Of a DNA stretch of 64,000 nucleotides, positions 8,895-21,091 are shown piece after piece. The stretch lies in NCBI GenBank assembly GCA_037833965.1, contig AP031351.1, forward strand, positions 31,198,501 through 31,262,500, read 5' to 3'. The stretch comes from Marchantia polymorpha subsp. ruderalis (taxonomy: Eukaryota > Streptophyta > Marchantiopsida > Marchantiales > Marchantiaceae). The notes beneath the pieces are model-generated. The model saw nothing but the letters and a program-made list of their open reading frames with translations, ran no database searches and was not told where the DNA came from. Position 1 is the first letter of the stretch. Every line of letters starts with the position of its first letter. The position numbers and the translations under genes were made by a program.

Positions 8895-11800
8895 CTACCC
8901 GCCGGCACGGAACCACGCTACACTACACTCCGCGGAACCTGTGCTTCGCCTCCTGCGCGACGGACTGCCGCGCACTAACTCCCTACCCTGCCAGTCTTCA
9001 GCTCGACTGCGCAGTCCCAAACGCCGCAACACCGCGGAAACCTCCGTCTCAAGGGTGGCCATGGTGTCTCGCGCCTTTGACAGAAAAGAATCCAGCTTCT
9101 TCGCCACTCTCCGCCGACTCCGACTGTCATCTGCCAACATCCCGTCTACACAAGCTCTAACTCACGCAGTGTGAGTTTCTCCTGCGCCGCCACTTCCCAG
9201 TAGGCGTAGCCCTTGAGGCAGTGGGTGACTCGCCTCGCCATCTCTTCCTTCGTGCGATCTGCCTCTCGCCGGCGATCGTCTTCAATTACTACCAACTTCG
9301 ATTCGGCCTCCGCACGCTGTGCTCTCAATTCTCTGCACTCGGATTGCAGCCTGCGGATTAATTCCTCATCCGCTTGTCGTGCGAGCTGACACTGCTCCAA
9401 CAACCGCGTTTGTCGCACGAGCTCCTCTAACAAAATCCGATTCTGAGCCTGCTTAGAAATCAGTGCTTCCGTGAGCTTCACCTGCTCCTTGGTGAGCTCT
9501 TCCAGTCGCCCATCCTTCAACTTGTCGAAGTGTTTGTAATATTTCTGATTGAGGTTGTACTAACCCCACAAGCATTCATGCTTCTCTCGCAAATCCTTAA
9601 GTTCCCGGTCCACCCGAGCTAGCAACTTGCTGGTGTGGACTTTAGTGCGAGTTCGCCTGCGCACTAACTCGACGTAGGACCCAGGCTGGCAAGGATCTGC
9701 GTATTTCTCCATCTTGCGATCCAAGTACCTCAGCAGGGGTACTACCTGCTCACAGAGCGCCGCCGCCGGTGCTCCAATTAATTCCTCCTCCTCCTCCTCG
9801 GTGGATCCCGATCCCGACACTGATTCCGTGGACCCTCCTTCTTCATCATCCTCCGAATTGAGGATTTTGGTTGCCATTGATTGCGTCGGCGACTGGCCTG
9901 AGTGGGGCTGCGAGATGCCTGCGTGTTCTGCCGCCGCTGGCACTCTAGCAGCCTCGCTGCTCCCTGCTAAAATGTCCAAGGCGGTGGGTGAATGCGGCCG
10001 TGCCGCATCCCCATCGTCCGCCTGTCGTGCCGCGACTGTAACTTCTTCGCCGCCGGCGTCTACCGCCGAAGGCGATCGTGCGGAATGTACCTAAGGGGGT
10101 GTAATTGTGCATTGCGCGCACAAATTTCATCCTGCGGACAGACAATCCGCTCCTCCGTTAGGTCCCGCTCCCCCGATCGGTACAACGCGACCCTTAGGTC
10201 CTGCGCGAGGGATGCGTCCGGCCTACGCGTAGGCGCAATTCCTGGCACTTCATCCGCCGAAGGCGATAGAGCCGAAGGCGGCCCGCCCGATGTCCCTTGG
10301 CCCGAAGGCCCTTCCGCCGAAGGCGCATCTTCCGGCGGATTCCCCGCCGAAGGTGCGGCTTCCGCCGGCTCCCTATTTGTAACTCGTTGGCTCAAGGCCT
10401 TGGCGCCAAAGGCGCAAATCCCGGCGCTCTTCCCGCCGGAGGGCCTTGTCCCGAAGGCCCTTGAGCCGAAGGCGGATCTTCTGCCGGCTCCTTCCTCTTC
10501 CTGCGTTGTACCGAAGGTGAGTCCTGCCTATGCGTAGGCGGCCGCCTATGCATAGGCGAACTTTCGTTCGTTCGAACGGAGTTCGTTCGAACGGAGTTCG
10601 TTCGAACTACGAACTCCGAAGGCCTATTCGTAGGCACAGATCCACGTTCGCAAGGGGTCGCCTATCCACAGGGAGTCGCCTATGCGTAGGCGGCACACTC
10701 GTCCGCGCCGCACGTGGTAACTCCTGACCTGAAGGCCGTCTCTCTTCCGCCGAAGGCGTAGTGTGGTCTGCCGCCTCTTCGGCCGTCCGCGTAGTCCCAT
10801 CCTTCTCCAGGGACGAACTTCCCTTCTCTATGGCGATCGTCGCCGTTTCCGCGATGCTGGTTGGTAATAAAAGCCTGCGCGCCTTCTGCTTCGGCCGGCT
10901 GCAGACTTCGTGAAGTGGCCGCTTCCGTGTGAGAGCAACGGGTTCTCGACGTTGCTCTTTCTCCGGTTCCTCTCTCCATCTTCGCTTCCGCGGCACTCTC
11001 GCTGCGGGTGTGTCTCTCCCTGCATCCTGTTGCGTCGGTGGAGTGGAAGTTGGCGCATCCTCCGCGTCGGTGTCTACCTCGTTATCCCGCACATACCTCC
11101 CGGGATGGTCGACTGACAATGGCGGAAATCGAGCAGGCTCCGCCGCGGTTAAAAAATTCATCTCCAGATAAAATTTTATCAAGAAGGGGGAGAGGTGATT
11201 GAGAGTTCCTCCCCGCTCCTCAAACGCATGCTGTCGCATCACCCTATGCAGGATACGCGACCAGTGAACTGGAGCTCCGGCCAAGATGAGCTCCACGAAT
11301 GACACCTCCCACAACATGATGTACGTAGTGTAGTGCAGCTGCAACAATTGCAACAGCGCCATCGCTAGGGTCCTGCGGAAACGATCTTTGTAGTCGCGTG
11401 TCCTGTACCCGTTCTTGGAAGACCTCTTCCGCTTGAATAATTCCACGAAGGAGGCTTCGTCCTGCTTCGTTACCTTGACGCTCTCACTCTCGAACAGGAG
11501 GTACCCGTCGTCACCTGCGCACCTCCCCAATGCCTGTCCCCAATCGCGGACAGTCCACCTATCTACGTGCGGACGCAATCCGCGCGTAGGTGGTCGCTCC
11601 TCGTCCAGCCATTCGCGCACCATGTCTACGCACACGTAATTCCATCCCCACAACAAGAACTCGAGTTTCCTTGCAATCAGCCGTTCCTCAAAGTCACGCA
11701 ACCCATTCTGCGGGAGCTTGAGTGGCACTATCCGCAGCCTCATCGATTTCGACATTGCGTTCTTGAAATTGGTTCGCGCAACTCTCTCTCTGCTTTGCAC

Positions 11801-12015
11801 TCTCTCTTGCTCGCGCTTCTGCCTCCTCTGCAAACTCTAATTTCTCTCAATTCCAAATGTCACGCACTCAATTCTCTCTCAGCCACCGAGTAACTCTCCG
11901 CGCGGTGATGTCTAGAACGTCTCTTAGCTAGGAGGTGGACGCATGCAGCTCGCACTAGAAATTGAAATCGCAAATTCAAGAATGGGGCGTCCTTTGTCCG
12001 CTCGCAGGAGGTCAT
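8895..12015 (-). pseudogene. TGT-TIR family ORF of E4, frameshifted
   Basis: The family ATG is at 12015, but a CGA-to-TGA change in the region matching ELSARHLE stops the frame early. Recognisable pieces follow: 11833-10607 (N-terminal domain and start of the middle), 10637-10392 and 10395-10060 (palindrome-coded middle), 9979-9560 (acidic patch and LLRYLDRKMEKY), 9520-9146 and 9140-8895 (coiled coil, ending ECSVAWFRAG as in intact E11). At least four breaks make it non-functional as one protein. Confidence 0.8.
10561..10612. repeat. 15-bp palindromic tandem repeat inside the E4 coding region
   Basis: Three units of GTTCGTTCGAACGGA, each containing the palindrome GTTCGAAC, in frame so that the minus strand encodes repeated VRTNS. 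The equivalent place in close relative E9 (about 21645) lacks them, so this is a local expansion. Confidence 0.85.
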
Positions 12016-12585
12016 GGTCGGCTCTCGGTCGTGAAGGTCGGATCACTTGATGGCCGCGCCGGCTCCGCGCTATAACGGCCTTCTCTCTCACGTGCGGCTT
12101 CACGCTCCGCCGACGCCGACTTAACTCACACGCTCGAATTGGCAATTTGAACTCCGCTAGCGTACTACGCCGCGGACATGGGTGCGCAGCGCCGAAGGCG
12201 GATTTCTCGCCGGCGCGCTACACTCCGTACTTAACTTTGGCTAGTCCCGCTCCGCCGAAGGCGTTCGTCCGCGCGTAGGACAAAAATTGAACTTCCTCCT
12301 GCGTAGGCGGAATCTCCGGCGGAATCTCCGCCGGCGCAGAACTTCATCTGCCTGCGCGTAGGCGAATTCCGTCTGCGCACCGGACGTTCGTCCGCGCAGG
12401 TCCCTCGCCGTAGGCGCAGCGCCGAAAGCGGCTGTGCCGAAGGCGTAAACCGCGGTCAACGGACTCCGTCTTGTCTGTCCATTTCTCTCGCCTTTCCGTC
12501 GGCGCTCTTGTCTCCGTAATCCCGACAAGCCGAAGGCGGACTTCTCTGTCTTCGAAGCGGACACGGTCTGCGCAAGGCGAAGGGA

Positions 12586-14545
12586 CACCCCAGATGAAGA
12601 TGAACGAGGACATGGAGAAGGATTTTACTTTGAGCAAGGAGATTCTGGAACAGGTTGTCGCAAGGGTAGGAGGGACGGTGGTGGAAGCTAAGGGCATTAC
12701 ACTACCGACGTCTCCTGTGGAAGAGGTGAGACCCGAAGAAGGAGAGAAGACTTCGGGCAAAGACGTGAAGACATTGGAAATTACATTTCCTGAATTCTTG
12801 CAGGATAGTGTAGTACCATTGTTGAAGTACTTGGACAGGAAGAGAAGGAAGTATGCTGTATCGAAGGAGCCAGGATTCTATGTTTAGGTGATCAGGAACA
12901 GAACGAAGCCCAAGAGAGCAGTTGCAGTAAAGAGTCAGTGGGATTCCGCGACTGCATTGGCACGGGAGCGAGCTGCAACCTTGTCAACCGAGTGCGCGGC
13001 AGTGAAGGCAACATTGCGGGAGCGAGAAGCCCAGCTTTGGGAGAAGTAAACTAAGTGTGAAGTGTTGCAGCTGAATCTAGAGAAGGAATCAGGGTGTTGT
13101 GCAGAGTTGGAAGAGACATGTGGAGGACTTCGTACCTCTAACGAAAATGCCCTGAAAGTAACAGTGGATTTGATGGCGAGATTGGAGAAATCTAGAGAAG
13201 CTTACAATGCAGCAGTCAAAAGGGCGGAGCGATTGATCACCACAGCGGAGAAGCGAGAGAAGATGCATGTCGAGGAACTTGCTAAGTTGGAAGCCCGAAG
13301 AGCTGAAGAAGCTCGTATCGCCGAAGAACTTCGGGGCAAGCTCGCAGGTACGAAGACGGCGGAGGAAGATCTTCGTAGGGAAATCTCGGAGATTGACGCA
13401 AAGTACAAAATGAAATTCCGAAGTGCGGAGGAGCTATCAGCAAGTCTGTCGGCGGGACGTCAGAAGCATGAAGAAGGATTGAAGGATTGGGCCAAGAGAT
13501 TGGCAGATTGCGAGTCGGCTAAGTCTTCGGAGGTCGAATGTAGATTAAAGGTTGAATCTAACTGTCGACGGTTACGGGAGCAGTTAGGGAAGTCGAAGAT
13601 GAGATCCGAAGAGTCGCAGAGGAGAATGCAAAAGGCAGAGGATGCCTACCGTCAACTGCGGGAGGATTCAACGACGTGTTGAGATTGCTGTTAGAGAAGT
13701 GCCTGAACGGATTCGCGATGTGGGGATTGGATTCGGTGAAGTGGTTGAAACTTGATCTGCTCGAGCGACGGCTGATGAGCGCGAAGTCCAGCGGATCCGC
13801 AGGACACAAACAGATTGTAGAGTTAGTTAATTCATTTTCAGAGGAATTGAATGAGGCGCGCCAGAATGTAGAAGTAGAGATTGTAAACGTGTTGCGTAGA
13901 TTAGGAGTAGAGAGTAGTTGAGACGATGCTGTAACCGTTACATCGGACGGCACAGCCCTTGAGGCCGATTCGCCTCAGGCGGTTGATATCCCAGAGTTGC
14001 CATTGTTAATAAAGAGGCCCAAGGCTCTTTCCTTGGGAGGCTTTTCTTTCTATTGGCTTGTCTCAACTTTCATTCTGTCTTCGCTGTGGGTCTATGTGCT
14101 GATGTGTGATCTAGACTATGAGCACAGGGCTCTCCTGATTGTCGAAGTTACCGCATCGGGAGACGTGAGTATTCAGCTTGGATGTCTTGGGTAGCCTGGG
14201 GTTACTGCGGGATTTAAGCAAGTTCAGGTTTGAGTATTCGTGTCAGTGTGTTGAGATTTATGCAGTGCTGGGATGTTTACCCCCTGAAATATGAGTGTGG
14301 GATCGCTTGCGATTCTCACAAGCTTTGTTTGGAAAAGGTTCAGGTTGTGAGTACGGTTTTGCACTACCTTGTGAGTCTTCGGCTCTAGCTGAGTAGTGTC
14401 GTCTGGGAGTAGCATTGACCTAAGAAGTAATACTTCGTAATAGAATGCTATCTTGTGACAAATCGTGACTTTTGTGTTTGTCTCTGTCCTCGTGGGATCG
14501 GATCTATACCATTATGCTCCATTTTGGTATTTGTCTGTCATTACA
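12586..14545 (+). mobile_element. Type B TGT-TIR element E5, 3' half
   Basis: Plus-strand sequence of a divergent subtype. It starts inside coding sequence at the junction with E4 and ends at 14545 with TGTCATTACA. Read inward, that end is TGTAATGACAGACAAATACC, matching the E8 end at 16269. The ORF remnant is followed by about 600 bp of 3' region with an AATAAAG string near 14009 and a diverged form of the GGGAGTGACA / AATTCAAACTC motif near 14410. Downstream flank atcaag lies in E6 coding sequence, so E5 entered E6. Confidence 0.7.
12594..13921 (+). pseudogene. Type B family protein, coiled-coil C-terminal part (broken)
   Basis: Frame 12594-12887 encodes an acidic segment and FLQDSVVPLLKYLDRKRRKY, equivalent to LLRYLDRKVDKY of type A. 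A stop at about 12885 interrupts it. Frame 13062-13682 is a long heptad-rich coiled coil with EELRGKL, DWAKRLADCE and SSEVECRLKVESNC segments. A frameshift near 13680 moves to 13676-13921, ending VLRRLGVESS, like VLRRLGLRS of type A. No catalytic domain is seen. It resembles coiled-coil repeat proteins that I associate, from memory, with Marchantia. Confidence 0.7.
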
Positions 14546-15948
14546 ATCAAGAAGGGGGAGAGGTGATTGATCGATACCCCCTTCTCTTCCTGCGCGTGCT
14601 GTCTCGTCGCCTTCCAAAGAATCCGAGCCCAATGAATCGGAGCTCCAACCAATGCCAACTACACAAACCTCACCTGCCAAGAAGTCATGTAGGTGTTTCG
14701 GTGCGGCTGCAAAATTTGGAGAAGTGTTACCGCGATATTCCTCCGCAAGCGATCCTTGTAGTCACGGGTCTTGTACCTGTTCTTGCTTGACTTGCTATGC
14801 TTGAATAAGGCCCCGAAGGAGATCTCTTCCTCCTTCGTGACCTGCACACTCTCACACTCAAAAAGAAGATGGCCTTCTTCTCCTGCGCACCTTCCCAACA
14901 CCTGCTCCCAGTCGCTGATCTACCATCGCTCTGGATGCGGTCAAAAATCCGCACGAAGGTTGATCCCTCTCCCGCAGCCACTCGCGTACCATCTCCGGAC
15001 ATACCCAATTGCATCCCCATAGGAGGAAATCGAGCCTCACCGCAGTCAGCTCGCAGACCAATCTGCGGCACTTTCAGCGGAACCATCCGCAGCTGGGTGG
15101 ACCGGGCCATCGAACTTCTTGCACACTTCCTGCACACTTCTCTCTGCCTTCGCGAACTTCTTGCTTCCCTCTGCGCGTCAGGATCTCAAGCAAACTCCCT
15201 GTGATTGCCCTCTACACTTCTTGCACACTTCCGCAATCTCTCCGTGAAAGTTCTCCGCGAGCTTACTGCAATTGCACACTCTCCTCACACTCAGCGATCA
15301 CTCCACAAGTTTGCTGCGACTCGGGTGAATGCGAAATCAAAAATGGAAGAGTGAGAGCGCGGCGAGGTCTTGCCTTCCTTCGGCGATCAAGATTGTCCAA
15401 CGTTCGACACTTGGACTGGCCGCAGCTCACTTGAATGCGATGCAGGCGCGGAGGCGAACGGCCCAATCCGCACGCTCGAATTCACGCTCTGCCGTTGCGC
15501 GGACTCCCACGCGTGTATGTCGATCTTGATTCCGCCGTTTTCTGCCGAAGTTGTTCTCTGCTTGCGTATCGCCGAAGGCGCTCCGCCGAAGGCATATCTA
15601 ACGACGAAGTCGCTTTCCCTTACCGAAGGCGCTCCCGTCCCAGGCCTTGTACATCCTTAGCGAAAGCTCTTCTACAGGGGTCTGAGCCGAAGACGTGCTC
15701 TCCTGCTTGCGCCGAAGGCGCTTCAACAAGAAAGCTTTAGCCAAAGGCGCTCTCATCAGTAGGAACTGTCCGTTCCGGCCAAGGCGCATGTCCTTGACAT
15801 TGCGCCCAACTCGATGATTCTCCGTGACTAGTGATCTTCCATTTTTACTGTATTTTAGTGTACTGATTACTATTTACAGTTGCTGCTACGGTACCTGTTT
15901 TCCAAAAATGTTTAAATTCCGCACAAAAACAAAAAGTGGGTTACCATA
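14546..15948 (-). mobile_element. Degenerate TGT-TIR element E6, 5' part
   Basis: The 5' end is at 15948, reading TATGGTAACCCACTTTTTGT on the minus strand (second base changed from G). Leftward it has a short leader and the N-terminal coding region, cut at 14546 by the E5 insertion inside the conserved NHLSPFLI segment. Its right flank (gctcc) is type B coding sequence, so E6 was itself inserted in a type B copy. Confidence 0.7.
14556..15137 (-). pseudogene. TGT-TIR family N-terminal domain of E6, frameshifted
   Basis: Pieces 15137-14727 (TQLRMVPLKVPQIGLRA), 15061-14858 (LDFLLWGCNWVCPEMVREWL) and 14901-14659 (LGRCAGEEGHLLFECESVQVTKEEE, then SSKNRYKTRDYKDR) match residues 90-240 of the intact protein in order but in different frames. 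It is diverged most like E15. Confidence 0.7.
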
Positions 15949-16268
15949 GCTCCTGCAAGTGACCACAATCCGATTCAATCTTACTTTACATTCGACCTCC
16001 GAAGACCTTGCTGCTTTGCAATATGCAAATTTCTTAGCCCAATCAGTCAATTCAACAGCGTGGTTCCGAAGTACACTCGCCATACTCAAAGTGAGCTCAT
16101 CTCCGCTGTGTAACTCCTTATCACGATCATTAGTTAGCTCTGCAATCCTGCCTCGAAGTTCCACTTGCTCTGTCTTCGTCGGAGCAATCAAACCTAAAGA
16201 TCTATCCGTTCCTCTTCGGCTCTTCGCTCTTCCGCCTTAGCCAACTCCGCAGCATGCAATTGATCGTG
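15949..16268 (-). pseudogene. Type B coiled-coil fragment (E7)
   Basis: The minus-strand frame around 16191-15949 encodes VELRGRIAEL, ELTDWAKKFAYCKAARSSEVECKV, matching E5 residues around DWAKRLADCESAKSSEVECRL. It is a short remnant bounded by the E6 5' end on the left and by the E8 3' end (TGTAATGACAG at 16269) on the right. Confidence 0.65.
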
Positions 16269-17242
16269 TGTAATGACAGATAAATACCAAAATGGAGCAT
16301 AATGGTAAAGATCAAATCCCACGAGGACAGAAACAACACAAAAAGTACCGAGTGTCACGTATTTAACAGTCTATTGAGGAGTTTGAATTTTCAGGCCACT
16401 GTCAGTCCCATAAGTACTGTAGGTGTTTGACTCGGAGATCTCTCAGAGGACACGCAATGCTGTATAACACACACACACCTGAAATTATCAATTGCAACAA
16501 CACAAAGGTTGATCGCGACCTTGTCTTCGTATTTAGTGGGGAAAATTCCCAAAGAGTACACTCATGGATTTTGCACACAGCTACCAATTATAAATTTGCT
16601 TAAATCTTGACAATAGTCAATCGCTATTCAGAACATTTGAATTGGGGCCACTACTTTGGATGCGGTATCTTCGACAAACCAAAGTACCTCTCACGCGGTG
16701 ACCAACACATTCAACTCACAAACGCGCGGAGAATACAGACTTCAAAACTGAGAAAACTAAATTGAGAAAAGACCCTCAAGGCCATTGCCTTGTACTACTC
16801 TATTTCTAATTACAAAACTGTCATCCGCTCTGATGCAAGCTCCAAACAGATCCTACACCTGCGGAGTCGGCGGCTGCCTTCCCCTCTAACTTGCAATCTA
16901 AACCTAATCCTAACTCTAAATCTAAAACTAACCCTAAACCTACTACACTGAGCCGCCAGCTTCTCTATAAACTCTAGGTCCAAGATCTGAGGCTGAAACT
17001 TTGCAAGCATGTGCGGCCGACCAAGACCAACAATCAGTTCAAATTTCAGCTCCAGCTGACACTTCAGTGCTAAGATATAGCTTCCGCAAGATCCATGCTC
17101 CAAGGCTCAAGACCGAAGACTGAAGGCGTTAAGGCCGAAGTTCCTTGTTCGAAGTCCGAAAGCTCTTCTCCATGGCCTGAGGTTCCTTCCAAAGTCCAAG
17201 GTCCGAGGTTTGAGATTTGAGGTTCCTTCGGACGTAGGCTCT
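16269..17242 (-). mobile_element. Type B TGT-TIR element E8, 3' region
   Basis: It starts with TGTAATGACAGATAAATACC, the type B 3' terminus, in minus orientation. It continues with the family 3' region (TTGAGGAGTTTGAATTTTC near 16375, an ACACACACAC run near 16470, the TTCACTCGG-type segment) and low-complexity DNA to 17242, where E9 begins. No coding remnant is recognisable in the 970 bp. A degenerate CCTAAACCTAATCC tract lies at about 16905-16945. Confidence 0.55.
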
Positions 17243-18370
17243 TGTAATAACCCACTAAAGGCTAAAACTGCAATATAGTGGTAGAAAGGTCAAACCCACA
17301 GGGACAGAGGAACACACAGGGTACAAAGTGTCACATTTAACAGACTATTGAGGAGTTTGAATTCTCAGACGACTGTCACTCCCAAAAATATTGCAAGTGT
17401 TCACTCGGAGCTCACTCGGAGGTCGCACAGTGCAGCGTAGTTCACTCAACACACACACACACACACACACACCTAAAACTACAAAAACACAACCCAGAGA
17501 TCGGTTAGGACCTCTACTCAAGATTTTAGGGGGAAAGTCTCTTGCGAGTACACTCAGCGAAGCTGCGGGTAGTGACTCCCAACTCCGGCTTTTACAACCC
17601 TTCCACTAGTTTTCTGCTAGCGTAGGGAACCCGGTTTGGACTTCCTACTTCGGATCGAAGTCACTCACACGCGGTGAACAACACTCTCAACTCACAAAAC
17701 GCGCAGAGAACACAGGTCCGCACGGAAGGACTCACTGAAAAACGTTCCAATAACACACCATAACACTCTATTGAAGAGTTTGAATTCTTAGGCACTTGTC
17801 ATTCCCAGAAATACTACAGGGGTTGCCTTGAAGGCACCTGCTGCAGCGGAACCTGAATTTACAACCAAGGCTTACACAAAGTAGCAAAACTTCACTTTGG
17901 CATTCAGGGGAAAAATTCTGAAGGAGTACAATCAGGAACAAACACTCAAAGGTGTAGGGGCGAAGCTGTTCAAGTATCTAACTAGGCACTGGCTCTGAGC
18001 ATCAGCAATCACCCGCAGGTGTAGATCCGAACTATTCAAGTCTCTAACCAATGTACTAGCTCTGAACATTCGGCCGAAGGCCTTCAGCTACACAATGCGG
18101 ACCGCCAAGGTGTAGCTCCTCTTGCGTGGTGACAAAACTAAGGACACAAAACACGCAGAGAAAATGAGTTCTTGATCTGCACTTCCGACGCTGGGAAAAA
18201 TCCCAAGGCAAGACGCCTTGAACTACTTTATACCTTCAAAGTCCTAACAAACATTACACTGCACTATGCTACGCGCCTGCACGGAACCACGCTACACTAC
18301 ACTCCGCAGAACCTGTGCTTCGCCTCCTGCGCGACGGACTGCCGCGCACTAACTCTCTACCCTGCCAGTC

Positions 18371-19686
18371 TTAAGCTCGACTGCGTAGTCCCAAATGCCG
18401 CAACACCGCGGAAACCTCCATCTCAAGGGTGGCCATGGTGTCCCGCGCCTTCGACAGAAAAGAATCCAGCTTCTTCGCCACTTGCCGCCGACTCCGACTG
18501 TCACCTGTCAACAACCCGGCTGCACGAAGCTCTAACTCATGCAGTGTGAGTTTCTCCTGCGCCGCCACTTCCCAATGAACGTAGCCCTTGAGACAGTGGA
18601 TGACTCGCTTCGCCATCTCTTCCTTCGTGCGATCTGCCTCCCGCCGGCGATCGTCTTCAACCACAATCAACTGCAATTCGGCCTCCGCACGCTGTGCTCT
18701 CAATTCTTTGCACTCAGATTGCAGCCTGCGGATTAATTCCTCATCCGCCTGTCGTGCGAGCTGACACTGCTCTAACAACCGCGTCTGTCGCACGAGCTCC
18801 TCTGACAAAATTTGATTCTGAGCCTGCTCAGAATCCAGCGCTTCCGTGAGCTTCACCTGCTCCTTGGCGAGCTCTTCCAGTCTCCCATCCTTCACCCTGT
18901 CGAAGTGTTTATACACCTTCTTATTGAGGGTTTACTAACCCCACAAGCATTCATGCTTCTCCCGCAGAGCCTTAAGTTCCTGGTCCACACGGGCTAGCAA
19001 CTTGCAGGTGTGGACTTTAGTGCGAGTTCGCCTTCGCACTAACTCGACGTAGGACCCAGGCTGGCGAGGATCCGCGTACTTCTCCATCTTGCGATCCAAG
19101 TACCTCAGCAGAGGTACTACCTGCTCACAGAGCGCCGCCGCCGGCGCACCTACCAATTCCTCCTCCTCCTCCTCGGTGGATCCCGATCCCGACACTGATT
19201 CCGTGGATCCTCCTTCTTCGTCATCCTCCGAATTGAGGATTTTGGTCGCCATTGATTGCGTCGGCGACTGGCCTGGGTGGGGCTGCGAGATGTCTGCGTG
19301 TTCTGCCGTCGCTGGCGCTCCTGCAGCCTCGCTGCTCCCTGCTAAAATGTTCAAGACGGTGGGTGAATGCGGCCGTGCCACATCCCCATCGTCCGCTTGT
19401 CGTATCGCGACTGTAACTTCTTCGCCGCCGGCGTCTACCGCCGAAGGCGATCGTGCGGAATGTACCTGCGCGGGGTGTAATTGTGCATCGCGCGCACGAA
19501 TTTCACCATACGGACAGTCCATCCGCTCCACCGATCAGTCCTACTCCACCCTTAGATCCTGCGCCAGGGATGCGTCCGGCCTACGCGTAGGCGCAAATCC
19601 CGGCGCTTCATCCGCCGAAGGCGGTAGAGCCGAAGGCGGCCCGCCCGATGTCCCTTGACCCGAAGGCCCTTCCGCCAAAGGCGCAT
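18371..19686 (-). pseudogene. TGT-TIR family ORF of E9, C-terminal part
   Basis: Frame 19531-18935 encodes the end of the middle region, ALDILAGSS-like sequence, the acidic run and LLRYLDRKMEKYADPRQPGSYVELV. Frame 18916-18371 encodes the coiled coil (QTRLLEQCQLARQADEELIR) to a stop just after VLRHLGLRSRA. A stop near 18934 separates the two. Nearly identical in layout to E4. Confidence 0.75.
19681..19686. repeat. Target-site duplication GCGCAT, left copy
   Basis: GCGCAT at 19681-19686 is repeated at 21407-21412. Joining the flanks reproduces the uninterrupted sequence seen at about 10310-10340 in E4. A 5-bp reading (GCGCA) is equally possible because of the neighbouring T. Confidence 0.75.
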
Positions 19687-19989
19687 GTGAGCCTAAACTC
19701 CCCACCCTTCAGCGTTTGTAGTCCAGGTGGGGGTTCGAGCTCCCATAATCTAACTTCTCTGATCTCAACCATGTGGTCAATGTGTATTCAAGACAATGAG
19801 ATCATAAACACTTGCTCTCTCACAGACAAATTATCCAGAACTGAAAATAATAACTTGCTGTCTGCTATCTCCACAAGAGCAGCAGACAAGCTCTTTGTTA
19901 CATAAAGATCTAACCCAACTCTGGGTGACTTCTCAGTACCACAGCCGCTGTGGTCTATCCTAGCTCCGAGTTCCACTCCCAATTCCTAC

Positions 19990-20300
19990 TCGGATTTCAG
20001 TGTCGATTTCTCAGCTTCCACCTTCAGACCCCACCAAATTCCTCTCTCAGATGCAACTCTCCCTTTTCAGTTTCAATTTCAGATCCCGATTGTCAGATTT
20101 CGCTTCACTCTCAGCTCCCATTCTCAGGTCTTCCACTCGGATTTCAGCTCCCACTCACAGATTACACTTCAATCTCAGATCCCACTCACAGATGACACTT
20201 CGATCTCAGATCCCAATCTCAGATTTTCCACTCACGGATTTCACTTCAATCTCGGATCCCACTCACAGATGTCGCACACCAATCTCAGATCCCAATCTCA
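19990..20300. repeat. Irregular tandem repeat of CTCAGATCCCA-type units
   Basis: Many near-copies of TCAGATCCCAATCTCAGATT and CCACTCACAGATTACACTTC follow each other with variable spacing. Units are too diverged for an exact period by eye. Confidence 0.6.
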
Positions 20301-20755
20301 TTTCACTCCACGATACAACTCACCACCCACGAGAGGTTGCTTTCTCCTACTTCGAACTCTCCACACTCCCCTCCTAATCCTCACCACTTCCCTGCGAAAA
20401 TCACTCACATCCACACTCTATCCTCCTACCGATCCCACCAGCGCTCCACACAATGGCACACCACACGATCTCTATCCCCAGGCCGAAAATTCCTCTCCAA
20501 CGTTCAAGGGCCGAGTCACCCACAGCCCGCAATGATGAGCAACGGCCTGGCTCCCATGTGCAACTTCATGCCCCACGCTGCCTCACCTGTACAGTCTTTA
20601 TTTATGATCACGTCAACATCCGCCGTCCAAAATTGTCTTCTGCGCACCGCCGAAGGCATCCCCCCGCCGAAGACACTCTTCTACACCTTTGCCTATCAAT
20701 AACAGTCACCCGATGCCCATAACTCACGGATCCCTGCTTCGTTTGCAACGTTCTT

Positions 20756-20798
20756 GGGCTCGTTGGAACAAGCGTGTTGTGCTCTTTCCAACGAGCCC
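20756..20798. repeat. Perfect 13-bp leader hairpin in the 1.72-kb insert
   Basis: Arms GGGCTCGTTGGAA (20756-20768) and TTCCAACGAGCCC (20786-20798) with a 17-nt loop. This is the cleanest version of the hairpin found in TGT-TIR leaders. Confidence 0.8.
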
Positions 20799-21091
20799 CT
20801 AACCAAGTCAAACCGATGAGAATTGAGAAAGTTATCACTGTTTTACTCTTCCGCCGAAGGCGTTTGCCTATGCACTCGCAGGCGTCCGCGTCCGTGCGCA
20901 GGTGTCCGCCTGTGCACAGGCGTCCGCGTCCGCTCCGCAGGCGTCCGCCTGTGCACAGGCCGAAGGCCCCTCTAACTGCTAACGCCGAAGGCCCCTCTAT
21001 ATGTTAACGCCGAAGGCCTCTCTCCTAATCGTGACAGCCGCTTTCGACGCTCATAACTCAGTGATTACCAATCCGTTTCAAGAGATCTTGG

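Larger units (their letters stand above)
8685..12585 (-). mobile_element. TGT-TIR element E4, truncated at both ends
   Basis: Reading right to left it has a leader, the family ORF in pieces, then part of the 3' region with the TATA-like block (GGTATAAAG complement near 8860) and the CGGCCGAAGGCCTTCAGCTACAC segment near 8700. The 3' terminus is missing at the tail-to-tail junction with E3. The 5' terminus is missing near 12585, where a type B element in plus orientation begins. E4 is closest to E9. Confidence 0.75.

Noticed and set aside
16905-16945. Telomere-like CCTAAACC tract
   Set aside because: The units are irregular (CTAAACCTAATCCTAACTC) and only about 40 bp long, inside an element's 3' region. 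No run of exact plant repeat TTTAGGG/CCCTAAA is present.
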